20,321 nucleotides of DNA from Larix sibirica (GCA_004151065.3 NWUY0300006467.1:88348-108668); one strand, 5' to 3'; counted from the stretch's first letter, positions 1-9,417 are shown. The notes: a model not told the origin generated them from the letters alone. Translations and numbers: made by a program.

Positions 1-1095
1 AAATTAATGCCAGCAACCACGAATACATTGGTGTCAATGTTGTGTAAATATTAGCATTTTCCAACAAACACCTACCTGTAATGCACTAAAATCCCATCGA
101 AGAACGCAAGGAGAGGGAGCCATTCCCAATACCTATTTCATCACTGCAACAATAACGCTTCAAAGTATAATCCAATGAACTTCCATAAAATATCGATTTT
201 TATATTAATTAATTTGAAACTTTGGTTAAAAAGGCACATTGCATTTGAGTCAACTAAAACTAATGCTTAGTCAACACCGATCGAAATTAATTAGTACCTA
301 ACTAATGCTTAATCAACACCGAGTGACAAAAATTAGTACCTTGGCCTTCGACAAGGACTAATAATAATGAGCAATATGTACTAAGAAAACCTTAAAAAAT
401 ATGATCAATGATTAATTATAACATTGCATTTGAGTCAACTAAAACTAATGCTTATTCAATAGCAACAGTGCCCAAACACTCTCAGAAATTAATGCCAGCA
501 ACCACGAATACATTGGTGTCAATGTTGTGTAAATATTAGCATTTTCCAGCAAACACCTGTTCGGAATGCACTAAAATCCCATCGAAGAATGCAAGGAGAG
601 GGAGCCATTCCCAATACCTATTTCGTCACTACAACAATAACGCTTCAAAGTATAATCCAATGAACTTCCATAAAATATGGATATTTATATTAATTAATTT
701 GAAACTTTGGTTAAAAAGGCACATTGCATTTGAGTCAACTAAAATTAATGCTTAGTCAACACCGATCAAAAACAATTAATACCTAACTAATGCTTAGTCA
801 ACACTGAGCGAAAACAATTAGTACTTTGGCCTTCAACAAGGAATAATAATAATGAGCAATATGTATTAAGAAAACCTTAAAAAATATGATCAATGATTAA
901 TGATTAATTATTAATTGAGTCAACTAAAACTAATGCTTATTCAACACCGATCAAAAACATTTAGGACCTAACTAATGCTTAATCAACACCGATCAAAAAC
1001 AATTAGTACTTTGACCTTCGGCGGGGACTAATAATAATGAGCGATATGTACTAAGAATACCTTAAAAAATATGATGAATGATTAATTATAAGGAA
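1..1095. repeat. nested tandem repeat, 485-bp unit with 185-bp submodules
   Basis: The block starting AAATTAATGCCAGCAACC at base 1 recurs at 486, so the unit is 485 bp, and the copies differ by only scattered substitutions. Inside each unit a module starting at TTGAGTCAACTAAAA and ending near AAAATATGATCAATG is found at about 245-420, 730-900 and 915-1090, with a truncated start at 430. The heptamer TGAGTCA falls at 246, 431, 731 and 916, giving spacings of 185, 300 and 185. Within modules the phrase TAATGCTTA(G/A)TCAACAC repeats about 42 bp apart. No coding frame crosses it. It is a local satellite-like array; whether it is part of a transposon LTR cannot be told from the window, and it may extend left of base 1. 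Confidence 0.9.
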
Positions 1096-1390
1096 CATAT
1101 AATTAATAACCCCTAACGTCAAAGCCTCCACAATGAGCTTGAAATATATCTCAAAAAGCCATAAAAGATTTGATGTGCTATCAATGCAACACTTGCCACG
1201 GCCTCAACATTTTGCGGATTTCTCTAGGTAATGCTTGAAAAACATCTTAAAAAAAACACTTGAAAACGTTAAAAAAAATGTGGCACATGTACAAGCGCTT
1301 AATAATTGAAAGCTTCATACACTCTTATGTTATACACAATTTACCTAGTAGCAAAAGGAATATGAAAGTGTTTGTCTTGTTTCTCAAATA

Positions 1391-1488
1391 AGACACTTGA
1401 TATCATTGCATCACTTTGGACAAGTGAGTTATAGACTTAAGACACTTGATATCATTGCATCACTTTGGACAAGTGAGTTATAGACTAA
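1391..1488. repeat. 49-bp tandem duplication
   Basis: Two head-to-tail copies (1391-1439 and 1440-1488), each beginning AGACACTTGATATCATTG and ending TTATAGACT. They are identical except near the last two bases, so the duplication is recent relative to the decayed surroundings. It has no coding content. Confidence 0.95.
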
Positions 1489-3443
1489 AAAGGGGTTTCC
1501 AAGGAACTCTAAAGAGAGGTTAAAGGTAACATAATGTAAAAACAAAATAACATGCAATGCTCTTTTTAGAAGGCCATGGTCACTAAATGATAGACATTGA
1601 TCGAGAAGAGGTTTTTTACTCTAAAACATTTGAATCTACTATAAAACCATTTTTCCAATAGTTGTTGATGGGAAGTTTATTCATAATTGAGATATTTGGT
1701 CTTGTATGAGGCCAATTTTAGTATGTGCCATTCAGGATGTATCATTAATTGGTCTGGCCTAGCCTTCCCTTTCCTTGCCTTTAGAAAGAAAGGGTATCAA
1801 AAATTTGGCATGAAATTTTGGAAGAAATGTTTATGATTTTAGTGAAGTTCCCTATTTGGGGTTGTTGTGTATTTGAAGATTATGTGTAAATGTTGGAATT
1901 ATCTCCTATATTCCTCATGGGGTGATCCCCTACAAATAATGGATATGAACTTACCATTATGTTCCATAGTTGGGTTTTTAATCCAGCTCAAGAGGATTTG
2001 GGAGCATGGTGTGGAAACTTAGTTTATAGAAGGAAATGGTTCACATATTTTCAAAGTTCCTTTGCATAATAACAATGTGTATGTTTGCAATAGCATCTTC
2101 TACCACATCACAATTATATTTCTAGCAACGCCAATTCAATCTTCACACCCATAGAATAAAATTTAGGCCCACATTGAATTATATCCATGATTGAGTAGAA
2201 ACTTGAAAGAAATGCAAATGCACATAAAGAGATGGTTGTAGTAATTGGTGAGAATGGCAGTTTGCTATTATGTTGTTTCATTTTGAAATTATGTGTCCGA
2301 TATTTTTTACAGTAATTTATTTTTCCCTTTGTCTCGATGTATCCTCCATGTGAGGAGGGGGTTCAAACTTCCAACCAAGGATAGAACAAGGGTTGTATGT
2401 CAATATTTTTATTTGCAGTGATGACACACATAAGATACATAGAAATAAAATTAAAAATGATTGTAACATTTATGGTAATTGTGATATCATCTCCTTTTTT
2501 AGCTTTCCCACTAATCATCAAGAAAGGAAGACAACAAATGAAGTTTCTGTAGGCTTTTAGCCACCATAAATGACAACAATGGGACTACAATTTGCATACT
2601 ACGAAGGTAGCTTATTTATTTATTTATTTTGAGACACGAAGAGCTCAAATCTAAATGTTGGAGTAAAATGCTTCAACTTTCATTGGCTTGCATTAAGAGC
2701 ATCATTGGGAAAATCATAGTCATTTTTCCTAGCCCAAATAGGACCATTTTGAGACTATTAAGTGCTTTGGAATGGTAATAGGTGTTTTAGAAATCACATT
2801 AAAGCATATTCCCATTTTAAGCCTTAAAGGCAACAAATTTGAGAATTTTAGTAGGAGAAATTGTCATTGGTTTTGGTGTGAGAGATATAAAAAATAACGA
2901 TTGAATCAAGTGGAACCCTTCATAGCAAAGAAGTTGGAGTTATCCCATAGGTATCATACATATACTAATAGTTCTTCATTCTTGGAAAGGTTTTGGATTA
3001 AATAAGATAATCTTGTTTTTAGTAGTCAAGTATAATGACCATTAGTTTTGGGTTTCAATTCAAAACCTAATCTATAATACCAAGATTTATATGGACAAGG
3101 AAGCAAGTTGAGAAATGGAGATATTTCTAACCACAAGAGGGGAGGATGAAACTAGTTCAAGGTAACATGAATTTAACATGGGAAATGGACTCCTAAAATT
3201 CTCAAAAGTTGGTTATACTAAATAGGGATAGTTAATTTTGTTGGAAAGTGGTTAAACTATATTTGGGATAGATTTATGGAAGATGAATATTTTGTTGTTT
3301 CCACTCTACAAATGCTAATTAAAAAAAATGATATTGAATAAAGTATAATTATTTTATCTTTAACAAAATGAGCCTATAATTCTTATGTTCTAAACCAAAT
3401 GCTCACTAGTTTGCGATGGAGAAGGCTCCTTTCATGTAAGAGA
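1489..3443. other. no recognisable gene or element
   Basis: AT-rich sequence with frequent stops in all frames. The only defined structure I see is a short TTTA microsatellite at 2612-2630 (about four and a half units). Nothing resembled a protein family by eye. It is probably old, decayed transposon sequence, but that is inference. Confidence 0.6.
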
Positions 3444-3688
3444 TTTTTTTTTTTTTTAAATCATCTCAATTAGGCTTTTCGAAATTAAATGCATGGCGCT
3501 TTCTATCTCAATCTGCTAGTTGCCTCCCCATGTTGTAAATCGCCTTGGTGATTCCTCAAACTCCAATTCCTTAGTTATTTGGAGTGGAAAGATTTGGTAA
3601 TATGCATTTTGAAAAGGTAAACCAAGCTTAGTGATGAGAATCAAGAAGAATGGAATGAACTGAACAACCACGATAGTGGAGTAAGAGA
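3436..3688 (-). mobile_element. possible short retroposon, poly(A) tail on minus strand
   Basis: A run of 14 T (3444-3457) would be a poly(A) tail on the minus strand. The octamer GTAAGAGA lies directly left of it (3436-3443) and again at 3681-3688, which would be an 8-bp target-site duplication around a body of about 237 bp. I could not find convincing pol III A and B boxes or any LINE 3'-end signature in the body. An 8-mer match within 250 bp of AT-rich DNA is weak evidence, so this is tentative. Confidence 0.2.
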
Positions 3689-3689
3689 A

Positions 3690-4089
3690 TTTATCATTTT
3701 GAATTTTCTTATGATTTTACAACAAAAGGGATCGCTATTATTTGAATGGCAACCCCCTTGTTTATTTAATGGGGCATAAAATGATGTGCTTATAAACCCA
3801 ATTTAGTATTTGAGACTGTATATCTAAGATTAGGGTGGGTCTCTATTCCCTTCAAGTTTTCTATATTCTATTCTTGGTGGTGCCCTTATGCCATCCCTCA
3901 TAACGATTTTGCATTTCCTTTTCCCAATGTCAATGGCCCTATCAATTTTGCAAAGATAGTGTTGTATAGAAAGTCATATTAACACTTGTTAGTATCTCTT
4001 ATGCATACTTAGTTTGGCCTTTGGGACATGAAAATTCCATTATTCAACTCTCATGCGTACACTTCTAAACAACAATGAAAAGCATGCAA
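3690..4089. other. no recognisable feature
   Basis: AT-rich sequence between the poly-T run and the minisatellite. No open frame, tail, terminal repeat or structured motif stood out on either strand. Confidence 0.5.
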
Positions 4090-4920
4090 TTGTTAGCATG
4101 TGATTCTTCGTTATTTATAATGGTGATAGGATATCATAGAATGTGGTAATGGCATGTGGTTTTATGTTCCTTATGATGACACATGTTCACATAGTCATGA
4201 TAATTTTGTGATGATGCGCTTTCACAAGATAGCTTGGTATAGTTCCTTGGTATTCCCGATATTGCTATTATGGTCGACATATGATGTTAATGTACAATGA
4301 TGTAAAATGGGTTAGATATACTATGGTCCGAAATATCCATGATGTTATTGTGATGCATATGATATGAAGATCATGTTATTTTGAATATGAGTTCATGTTG
4401 TTCTATGATATTGATGACAATAGTATGATTATGATATTATAATGATGGTGATAATCCATGATGATTATATAGTTTAATGTTCTAATGTTGTTACAATCTT
4501 ACCATGGTATGAGGTAGCATGCAATTGTTTACTATTCATGATGCTATTATGGAAATGATGGTGTATGATAATGGCATGTTCCTTGATACTCTTGATAATG
4601 TTATGTTTTCATGATGGCATGTAGTGGCATGCAATTCCTTCTTATTCATGGTGATGATGTTATGTTTTCATGATGGCATGTAGTAGCATGAGGTTCCTTC
4701 ATAGTCATGGTGATGATGTTATGTTTTCATGATGGCATGTGAAATCATTTAGTTCATTAATACTCTAGGTGATGTTAACTTTCATAATAGCATGTGGTTC
4801 CTTGTTACTCATGATGATGTTATGTTCTCATAAGGACATGCAGATCCTTGATATTCATGTTGATAGTATATGTTCTCTAATGTCATGATTATAAATAATG
4901 CTTTGTTGTCATGATGTGAG
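4090..4920. repeat. degenerate minisatellite, 59-bp core unit
   Basis: Core copies of TTATGTTTTCATGATGGCAT start at 4601, 4660 and 4719, so the period is 59 bp. More diverged copies follow at about 4775, 4820 and 4868. Upstream, to about 4090, the same words (GGCATGTGGTTCCTT, TGATGTTATG, AGCATGCAATT) recur irregularly. The strand is strongly asymmetric: the given strand is rich in T and G with little C. Stops occur in all frames, so it is not a protein repeat. The outer edges are approximate; the 4601-4777 core is certain. Confidence 0.8.
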
Positions 4921-5858
4921 GTGGATTTTGACAGGAAATATACCCATGGGACTGGAGGATCGGTTCATTCAATGATAGCATGGGATCCCATAACCAAAAA
5001 GGAGAATGTATACATGTAACACATTACAGGTTGGGGACAAACTCAATTAGTAAACCAATGTCAATGATTACTTTCCTTTATATAGTTACCAGAAGTCCAC
5101 GACTTGAGGTATTTCATTGGGAAGGAGGTATATGGAGAAGGAATTTCAATGCTTGGGGTTTATTTCCTTGTTGGATTTGTGGAGGGAGTTTTGGGCCATC
5201 CTTATGAATGCTTGTTGTGCATAGTTTAGCACATTGGACCATATGCCTATTAACCTCCAGATGAGGCCTTGGGTCCATAGAGCCCAACTAAGACTGAAAG
5301 TTCTTAATCCTTAGCTTGAGGCCACAATTCATCGATATAGCAATAGTTATACTCTCTCCTCCTCAAAGATATGGTGAGACTTATTTATTCTTGTTGCAAT
5401 CATACTCGGATGGGTGACCCTTATACTAGTTGCAGCCGAGGGATCATGCCATGGTGAGTGGGACTATCCGAAGTATTAGGGGTGTTAGGAGGTTGATCAG
5501 ATGGTATGATTTTGAGTGAGTGTATGAGGGAGAAAGTAAACCATGAGAATGGATTGAATAGATGCATGAATTGAATTGATGCACGATGATGTTACTTGAT
5601 TGATGTATAATTGTGTGACTTGATTGCATACTATGAATTTAGTAAGAGTAATCAATCATGTAGTTAAATATGGTGCTACATGTGTCATAGTGTAGGTACA
5701 ATAATTACCTGTGATGGCCACATGAGTAACTCTTGTCACCACACAATAGTACTAGTTATCTAGGTAGAGGATAATTGTGCAAATTGTGTGATGTTGTGCA
5801 TGTATTGCATGTGGATATGAAATGGGGGTGATTTAACTTTGGGATGAAGTTACTTGAA
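4921..5858. other. no gene; short 5S rRNA-like promoter word inside
   Basis: No recognisable coding sequence. A 75-codon open frame at 4980-5207 matches nothing I know and sits in unremarkable sequence. The one suggestive item is at 5406-5419, a GGATGGGTGACC word identical to the conserved C-box region of the plant 5S rRNA gene. The rest of this stretch may be the decayed 3' interior of the gypsy element whose polypurine tract is at 5859, but I could not read pol in it. Confidence 0.45.
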
Positions 5859-5867
5859 GGGGGGGGG
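5859..5867 (+). promoter_or_regulatory. polypurine tract candidate (gypsy-type)
   Basis: TTGAA followed by nine G (5859-5867) lies immediately before TGTTTTGTAATGTGCC. A G-rich polypurine tract abutting a TGT start is how plus-strand priming sites join the 3' LTR in plant Ty3/gypsy elements. The assignment depends on that juxtaposition alone, since no pol could be read upstream. Confidence 0.5.
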
Positions 5868-6240
5868 TGTTTTGTAATGTGCCATCTAATAAATAAAGTA
5901 TAATTGTAAGTACAAATATTAATAAATTAAATTAGGTGCATACTTAGTATTAATCTGGGGTTACATTAAGTTAAGGGCATATTAGTGCATGGATGACAAG
6001 TTTCATCCATGCAAATTAAGCCTTCTTTTTAATAATAAGGGGAAATGTTTTATAAGGGGGAAGGGATGACTTCATAGTGCTCTCTTCTTCTAGGGGGTGA
6101 AAATGTGGTTTGCTAGTGAGTGGATGCATGAGGCATGACTGGGGGTTGAGGAGGATGAGGGGATTTTCCATTGATGGTGAGGAGATGTTGGTGAGGAGAG
6201 TTGTTTGGGGACTATCAGATTACAATTTTGGGTGAAGAAT
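5868..6240 (+). repeat. probable Ty3/gypsy LTR (5' part; 3' end undefined)
   Basis: Starts TGTTTTGTAATGTGCC directly after the G9 polypurine tract. Inside are a perfect 10-bp-stem hairpin (5987-6012) and a TATA-like TTTTATAAGGGG near 6047, fitting U3. A matching second LTR and a primer site are not in the window, so the right boundary is a guess: copia gag homology begins by about 6440. It could also be a solo or truncated LTR. Confidence 0.4.
5987..6012. repeat. perfect hairpin, 10-bp stem, 6-nt loop
   Basis: GCATGGATGA (5987-5996) pairs exactly with TCATCCATGC (6003-6012), with a CAAGTT loop. It lies in the U3-like part of the putative gypsy LTR. Function is unknown; a perfect 10-bp stem in otherwise decayed DNA is uncommon. 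Confidence 0.85.
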
Positions 6241-6439
6241 AGTAAAAGTCACACAAATATGCTTTCCATCATGCCATCAAGTTTCGGATTCACCAAGAAA
6301 CATTTATACTAATTTTCTTAAATTTGACCTACCAAATTTGACGTAATAATAGTCAGACCTAATCTCATTTGTAATGATACCAAGAGATACTTTTAACTTG
6401 GAAAAAGCACCTATCCAAAGGTTTCATAGTATAACACTC

Positions 6440-6880
6440 TTTCAATCAACAACATGGTTGTTGCCATAGGTGAGAATATTGCAAACGTGGAGATGGTTCG
6501 GTCAGCCTCGAAAAGAATTTTCCAAACCATGGGACACTTTTGTCTGCTGCATTGTTTCCAAAGAGAATCTTCCCAACTAGGATAGATTATGGGATACTTT
6601 CACTCAAGAGGATATGAGAGTGGGATCCTGTCAGTTAAGCCATCAGCATGGTGATGAGGAGGAGAATGTTGCACTTGTGAGTAAAGTCAAGGGAAAGGGG
6701 AAGAAGGGATCTGAAGGTGGAGCTACGAAGGACATGGGAAAGATCCGGTGCTACACATGTAATGAGTTTGGCCATTATGTAGCTCAATGTCCAAGTAAAA
6801 AGAAGAGTAAGAAGGATAATGAGGGACAAATGGAAGCTTCTGTTCAGGTGGATGAATTCACTGCAAAATTTGAGAAATAA
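6440..6880 (+). pseudogene. gag: Ty1/copia gag remnant with CCHC zinc knuckle
   Basis: Encodes the C-terminal part of a copia Gag, the nucleocapsid protein that packages element RNA. Visible in order are a VEMVR segment (about 6485) in frame 1, then after a frameshift PKPWDTF (about 6524) in frame 2, and a DRLWDTFTQEDMRVGS segment after an in-frame TAG near 6578. An acidic EEEN stretch, a Lys/Gly-rich linker and the knuckle CYTCNEFGHYVAQC (CX2CX4HX4C, about 6751-6792) follow. The frame ends with TAA at 6878. The ATG at 6614 is internal to the domain, not a real start. The N-terminal half of Gag is missing or unreadable upstream of 6440. At least one frameshift and one stop make it non-functional. 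Family assignment is strong from the knuckle and the WD..TQE motif order. Confidence 0.85.
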
Positions 6881-6929
6881 ATTCTCACTTGCCTCATTTG
6901 TTTTGAGTTGTGGTAATAATGGACTTGAG

Positions 6930-7298
6930 GTTGATAGGAGGCGGATAGTTGACAGTGGGTCTTCTTTCCAAATGACATGAATATGGGATGTATTCCTCAA
7001 CCTTTCAGAGACAGGTCCAAATTTTCATATAGAGATTGAAGTGGACACAATACATGAAGTGAGAGGAGTTGGACATGTTATGTTCTAGCTTGAGTTTCAA
7101 GAACTTTTGGAGGTGTCAGAGATGCTCTTTGCTCCAGAGTTGAAAGAAAAAAAACTCTCAGTTCCAACCCTGGAAAATGATGTGTATGCAATATTGTTCA
7201 AGAGTAGGCATATCTTCATCTATGTATTGGGAGTAGATCCGATTGAAGTAGTATTTCTAGGTGATCGAAGGGACATGAAGTATGCGGTGCGTGGATAG
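6930..7298 (+). pseudogene. Ty1/copia aspartic protease remnant
   Basis: Retroviral-type aspartic protease that would cut the copia polyprotein. The frame differs from the Gag frame, so a frameshift separates them. The catalytic triad appears as IVDSGSSFQMT with DSG at 6951-6959. It is followed by FHIEIEVD, VRGVGHV, LEVSEMLFAPELKEKKLSV and a DVYAILFKSRHIFI segment, the usual order in copia protease domains between the active site and the start of integrase. In-frame stops lie near 6978 (TGA) and 7088 (TAG), and the frame ends with TAG at 7296. No integrase GAG pre-domain follows. Confidence in the family is high; it is clearly dead. Confidence 0.85.
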
Positions 7299-7661
7299 CC
7301 TACATCTGGAGGATATGGGTGGATACCAGATTCTGTATCAGTGCATGAGACAGAGGGAGAGTGAGATGCTCTAGAGATTGAGGTGGTACTGAGTATTCAA
7401 CCTTTGATTCAGGGGAGTGGGTGAGAGGCAACTTATTCTAGTACTGGTAAGAATGTTAGCTGGTATGATTTGAAATTGATGGAGGCTCATAAGTGGAATG
7501 AGATATCTCGGAGAAAGAGAGACATGCACAGGTATTTAGTTCAGAGTCCAGGATCAGTAGCAGGATGAGCTTCATAGTCAGAGGGAGATTCCACAACAGA
7601 CAAAGTGATGTGTCTGGAGAGGGATTCTGGTGGTGGACATGTTAGAAGGCCCTCCCTCGCT
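7299..7661 (+). other. short non-pol interior between protease and polypurine tract
   Basis: About 360 bp separate the protease remnant from the polypurine tract. In a complete copia element about 3 kb of integrase, reverse transcriptase and RNase H would lie here. I see none of their motifs. A charged segment (LKLMEAHKWNEISRRKRDMH, about 7475-7535) can be read, but I do not recognise it. The internal region is therefore deleted, either in this copy or in its whole subfamily. Confidence 0.6.
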
Positions 7662-7670
7662 AAGAGGGAG
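7662..7670 (+). promoter_or_regulatory. polypurine tract of copia element
   Basis: AAGAGGGAG immediately precedes TGTTGATG, the 5' end of the LTR. This is the plus-strand priming site in retroelement replication. The same LTR start at 15626 has a different left flank, which supports 7671 as the true boundary. Confidence 0.75.
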
Positions 7671-7946
7671 TGTTGATGTTTATATCTCAGGATGTCCTTC
7701 TTGTGATGATTCCTAGCATGAAGAGACATTAACACTCTCTCTTTAGAGAGGATGGGAATTCATGTATTGTGTGAATTCATGTATTATGTGAGAAACACAT
7801 TACCTATCTACACGGCTTTAGTGTTGGAAGCATACAGAGTTGATTTGAGATTTTTACATTTCAATGTGGGAAATATTTTAATGTAGAAGTGTAATTTTGC
7901 ATGAAGATAAATTAGGGTTTTCGAACCCTAAAAGACACTGAAGGAT

Positions 7947-7954
7947 TATAAAAG
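7947..7954 (+). promoter_or_regulatory. LTR TATA box, copy 1
   Basis: TATAAAAG in AAGGATTATAAAAGAGAGGC, conserved exactly in the second LTR copy (15917-15924). It would set the U3/R transcription start about 30 bases downstream. The flanking TTAGGGTTTT.GAACCCTAAA just upstream is also conserved and forms a short inverted repeat (AGGGTTTTCGAACCCT). Confidence 0.75.
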
Positions 7955-8009
7955 AGAGGCATGGGGTAAAGGTAAAGATACAAATTAGAGAGTGAGAAAT
8001 CAAAGAGCA

Positions 8010-8235
8010 TAGGCGCACTTCAGAGAGTGAGGGTGCACTTCTTCAGCTGAGAGGAAAAAGCATAGAAGAGAGGTGCACTTCCTTCAGAGAGTGAGAAGGG
8101 GTGCACTTCACAGGGAGTACTCTTTCATAGATTGACTGAGTGGGAGCAATTTTCTTGATTAGGAAAGAGCATAAGAGAGGGCATGAGTTTCAGAGAAGAG
8201 GGGGTGCATTCTTCAATTGAGAATATAGAGGAAGG
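8010..8235 (+). repeat. degenerate GTGCACTTC...GAGAG modules in LTR leader
   Basis: Five variants of G(T/C)GCA(C/T)TTC followed by TTCAG and GAGTGAGAG-like purines occur at about 8011, 8031, 8071, 8100 and 8206, spaced irregularly 20-106 bp apart. The matching region of the second LTR (about 15980-16250) has the same kind of modules, so they belong to the family. They lie downstream of the TATA box, hence in R/U5 or the RNA leader. Confidence 0.7.
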
Positions 8236-8540
8236 GCAAAAATCCCTAGGAATCCATAAGGGATTACGTCATAAGAACTTTCATAGAAGAGAGGGCACAC
8301 GTGTGATATAAGGCACTCATACCAATGTAGTTTGCAGTTGTTTTGTTGCATGGAATATTCCAATATATTGTCATGCTTTCCAAGGCATCAAGTTCTCTTA
8401 AAAGTGAAATTTTTGGCTATAAACTTTCTCTATTTTGTACTGGCACGAATATTAAGAAAAATCCATTAAATTTTGGTTTTCCCCATTGGGTTTTCTAGGG
8501 TAAAATTACTTTGTTAAACTAAGGTGTGATTGGTTTCTTA

Positions 8541-8950
8541 TTCTTCTACATAATATTATCAGTTAATGAGCTTTTGTGTTAATATTCATAAAATCATATT
8601 TGAGAATTATCTGGGTTATTTTATTGGAACTAGTAATCAGAGTTTAAGCTAAGAGAAAAATTAACATGTAGTCATTGAGTTCTTGTATTGTTTAAAGGAT
8701 TCTTCTATGTTCAATAACTGTTTTTTCACTTTATATTCCAATTACATGATTCTTTTCCCTTAATTTCTTTCTTCTATTATGGCCTTGTGGATTTTTCCTA
8801 CATAATATTTTTATATCAAACCACAAGTTCATCCAAGTTATATTGAACCATATTCATTCTCATTTGGCCCTAATTGGTGCATGATGTCAATCCCTTGGCT
8901 ACCAGTTGAATGTACTTTGTTACAAATATTCTCTAAGTTCTTTTGTCTTC
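8541..8950. other. no recognisable feature
   Basis: AT-rich, with stops in all frames. It may still contain the LTR 3' end or flanking DNA; I could not place the LTR terminus or a primer site here. Confidence 0.5.
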
Positions 8951-9048
8951 TTATTGGCTACCTCCATTAATCTCACCTCACCCTTATTGGCTACCTCCAT
9001 TGGCTCACCTCACCCTTATTGGATACCTCCATTAACCTCACCTCATGG
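8951..9048. repeat. three 32-33 bp tandem units
   Basis: TTATTGG(C/A)TACCTCCATT starts at 8951, 8984 and 9016, each copy continuing into CTCACCTCACCC or CTCACCTCATGG. The periods are 33 and 32. Pyrimidine-rich minisatellite with no coding significance that I can see. Confidence 0.95.
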
Positions 9049-9172
9049 GAGTTGGTCCACCCATTTTTATTCCTTAATGCGATACATCAGATACTTCATA
9101 AACTCCCCTTATCATTCGGTTCTTGTTCCATTGTAATCCATGTTTAGAAAAATCAATTCATCTATCTTAGTG

Positions 9173-9417
9173 TGTACCCTTTATCTTTTTTTTTCCCGAC
9201 ATAAAGCATCACGAGGAACCCTCGGGAAATTCCCCTCATTTAGAGGAAGGTACCCAAAGTAAACCATTTGGTTGCAGTGATTGGGAAACCTAACCTAGTG
9301 GGGACATCAAGTGAGGTCCTATGCATAGCCACCGGAGGATTTGACCCCAAGAACTTCTACTTTCTTTTACATCACTCAATCACTCGAGCTAACCCATTGA
9401 ACTTTGTACCCTTCATC
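9173..9417. repeat. 13-bp target-site duplication flanking the SINE
   Basis: Left copy 9173-9185 and right copy 9405-9417 differ only at position 10 (T versus C). The left copy abuts the poly-T run exactly and the right copy abuts the SINE 5' end, as expected from target-primed insertion. Confidence 0.8.
9186..9404 (-). mobile_element. tRNA-derived SINE, minus strand
   Basis: Read on the minus strand, this has an A-box-like TAGCTCGAGTGATTGAG (9391-9375). A B-box-like GGTCAAATCCTCC (9346-9334) starts 45 nt further on, as in a tRNA promoter for RNA polymerase III. A non-tRNA body of about 140 bp follows, then GGG and nine A (9194-9186). It is flanked by a target-site duplication: TGTACCCTTTATC at 9173-9185 and TGTACCCTTCATC at 9405-9417 (12 of 13 match). 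Length 219 bp, within the usual plant SINE range. Tail, boxes and duplication agree on boundaries, so this is a well-supported SINE. It encodes no protein and would need LINE machinery to move. I do not recognise the family. Confidence 0.8.

Larger units (their letters stand above)
7671..8540 (+). repeat. Ty1/copia 3' LTR, copy 1
   Basis: Begins TGTTGATGTTTATATCTCAGG after the polypurine tract. A second copy of the same sequence starts at 15626. The shared blocks run in the same order: TTTATATCTCAGGATGT, GTGTGAGAAACAC, GTGTTGGAAG, TTAGGGTTTT.GAACCCTAAA, a TATA box (7947-7954) in AAGGATTATAAAAGAGAGG, then a purine-rich region of repeated GTGCACTTC modules. Similarity weakens after about 8250. 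The right end is approximate, because no CA terminus with flanking duplication could be fixed. Together with gag and protease upstream it is the 3' LTR of that element. Confidence 0.8.

Noticed and set aside
4980-5207. 75-codon open frame on the plus strand
   Set aside because: No motif recognised, no supporting context, and sequence in neighbouring frames is equally plausible; length is within chance for this much DNA.
5444-5629. Minus-strand open frame rich in His, Ser and Ile
   Set aside because: It is the reverse of a GATTGATG/GATGATG-rich stretch, a low-complexity artefact.
6635-7000. 121-codon minus-strand open frame
   Set aside because: Antisense shadow of the copia gag and protease remnants, which carry real motifs on the plus strand.
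8906-9136. 76-codon open frame across the 33-bp tandem units
   Set aside because: Its repeats are the DNA minisatellite read through; the periods of 33 and 32 do not keep one frame, and no protein family fits.
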